Source: Gammaproteobacteria bacterium (lineage in GTDB: Bacteria; Pseudomonadota; Gammaproteobacteria; Competibacterales; Competibacteraceae). From it: 5,462 nt of DNA. Below, one piece after another: positions 5,255 to 5,462 of the stretch (within the stretch, counting starts at the first letter, position 1; each line of letters opens with the position of its first letter). A program made the translations under genes and the position numbers. Below the pieces are notes generated by a model. The model ran no database searches, had not been told where the DNA came from, and worked only from the letters and a program-made list of their open reading frames with translations. The DNA is taken from positions 1-5,462 of the forward strand of contig JAIFNF010000279.1 of NCBI GenBank assembly GCA_020047885.1, written 5' to 3'.

Positions 5255-5462
5255 ATGATTATAACCGTGGCGACCAACTCCACGGGTAAGTCGAACCTAG
5301 CAGGGCTACACTCGATCCCCATTCGGCCTAAATCAAATTACACTGCAATCTGTTCTGTTACTTTTGACCGATTTGACTCTTCGTACCGGATTACTTCTGA
5401 ACTCGGAATCCCCCACATACGCTCTCCGACCCGCAATCCTTCCAACCTTCCACTATTAAGCA
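5255..5462 (+). CDS. Partial ORF with P-loop-like N-terminus, open at window end
   Basis: The frame starts MIITVATNSTGKSNLAG and stays open for 69 codons to the window edge. ATNSTGKS (residues 6-13) fits the Walker A pattern [AG]xxxxGK[ST], placed at the extreme N-terminus after a hydrophobic strand as in ParA/MinD-type ATPases. However, it lacks the KGGxGK signature of ParA, and no Walker B is visible in this piece. AGG at 5245-5247 lies 7 nt before the ATG. Base composition is more A+T-rich than rep and the codon pattern is not strongly coding-like, so it could be spurious. If the window is circular, the frame continues to TAG at 51-53, giving an 87-residue protein, short for an ATPase. A partition function would fit the position, divergent from rep, but I cannot support it further. 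Confidence 0.35.
   Translation, partial: MIITVATNSTGKSNLAGLHSIPIRPKSNYTAICSVTFDRFDSSYRITSELGIPHIRSPTRNPSNLPLLS
5258..5263 (-). promoter_or_regulatory. Possible distal -10 (TATAAT) for rep
   Basis: The minus strand reads a perfect TATAAT here, but no convincing -35 lies at 16-18 bp. Transcription from it would begin near 5252 and give rep a leader of roughly 185 nt holding both hairpins and the leader ORF. It overlaps the first codons of the plus-strand ORF at 5255, so the two genes would be divergent. Evidence is one hexamer, so confidence is low. Confidence 0.3.

Noticed and set aside
5255..5310. Calling the 5255 ORF a ParA partition ATPase
   Set aside because: The Walker-like ATNSTGKS lacks the KGGxGK signature, no Walker B follows, and the joined protein would be only 87 residues.

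Overview
The window reads as a small plasmid, or most of one, from a bacterium with fairly high G+C. It is dominated by one large minus-strand gene (1330-5067) for a 1245-residue replication initiator. This protein joins an archaeo-eukaryotic primase (AEP)-like N-terminal domain to a superfamily 2 helicase resembling viral origin-binding helicases. The same arrangement is known from the CyRepA1-type plasmid replication proteins first described in cyanobacteria. The host cannot be fixed from sequence alone. A cyanobacterium is possible, but G+C and codon choice (mostly G or C in third position) would also fit other high-G+C bacteria. No relaxase, transposase, rRNA, tRNA, CRISPR array or resistance gene is visible.

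Layout. 1-53 holds the end of a plus-strand reading frame. 34-336 is a plus-strand hypothetical gene. 297-316 and 329-356 are two perfect inverted repeats in tandem; the second contains the stop codons of two convergent reading frames. 339-452 (minus) could encode a 37-residue single-span membrane protein. 457-1329 has no intact gene, but carries minus-strand stretches that look like decayed or frame-broken coding sequence. 1330-5067 is rep. 5068-5254 is a dense control region. 5255-5462 (plus) is a reading frame open to the window end that starts with a P-loop-like sequence. Joining the window ends keeps this frame open until the stop at 51-53, which is consistent with, but does not prove, a complete circular replicon of about 5.46 kb.

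The most interesting part is the rep leader. On the rep strand, a 16-codon leader ORF (5187-5137) has a good Shine-Dalgarno (AGGAG) buried in a strong hairpin, with its start codon in the hairpin loop. On the opposite strand, an extended -10 promoter (5104-5112) and an intrinsic terminator (5170-5207) bracket a predicted RNA of about 90 nt that would be fully antisense to this leader ORF. Together they suggest antisense-RNA and leader-peptide control of rep translation, analogous in logic to IncFII/IncB-type copy control but attached to an unrelated primase-helicase initiator. This is inferred from sequence features only; whether the rep transcript begins far enough upstream to include the leader is the key unknown.
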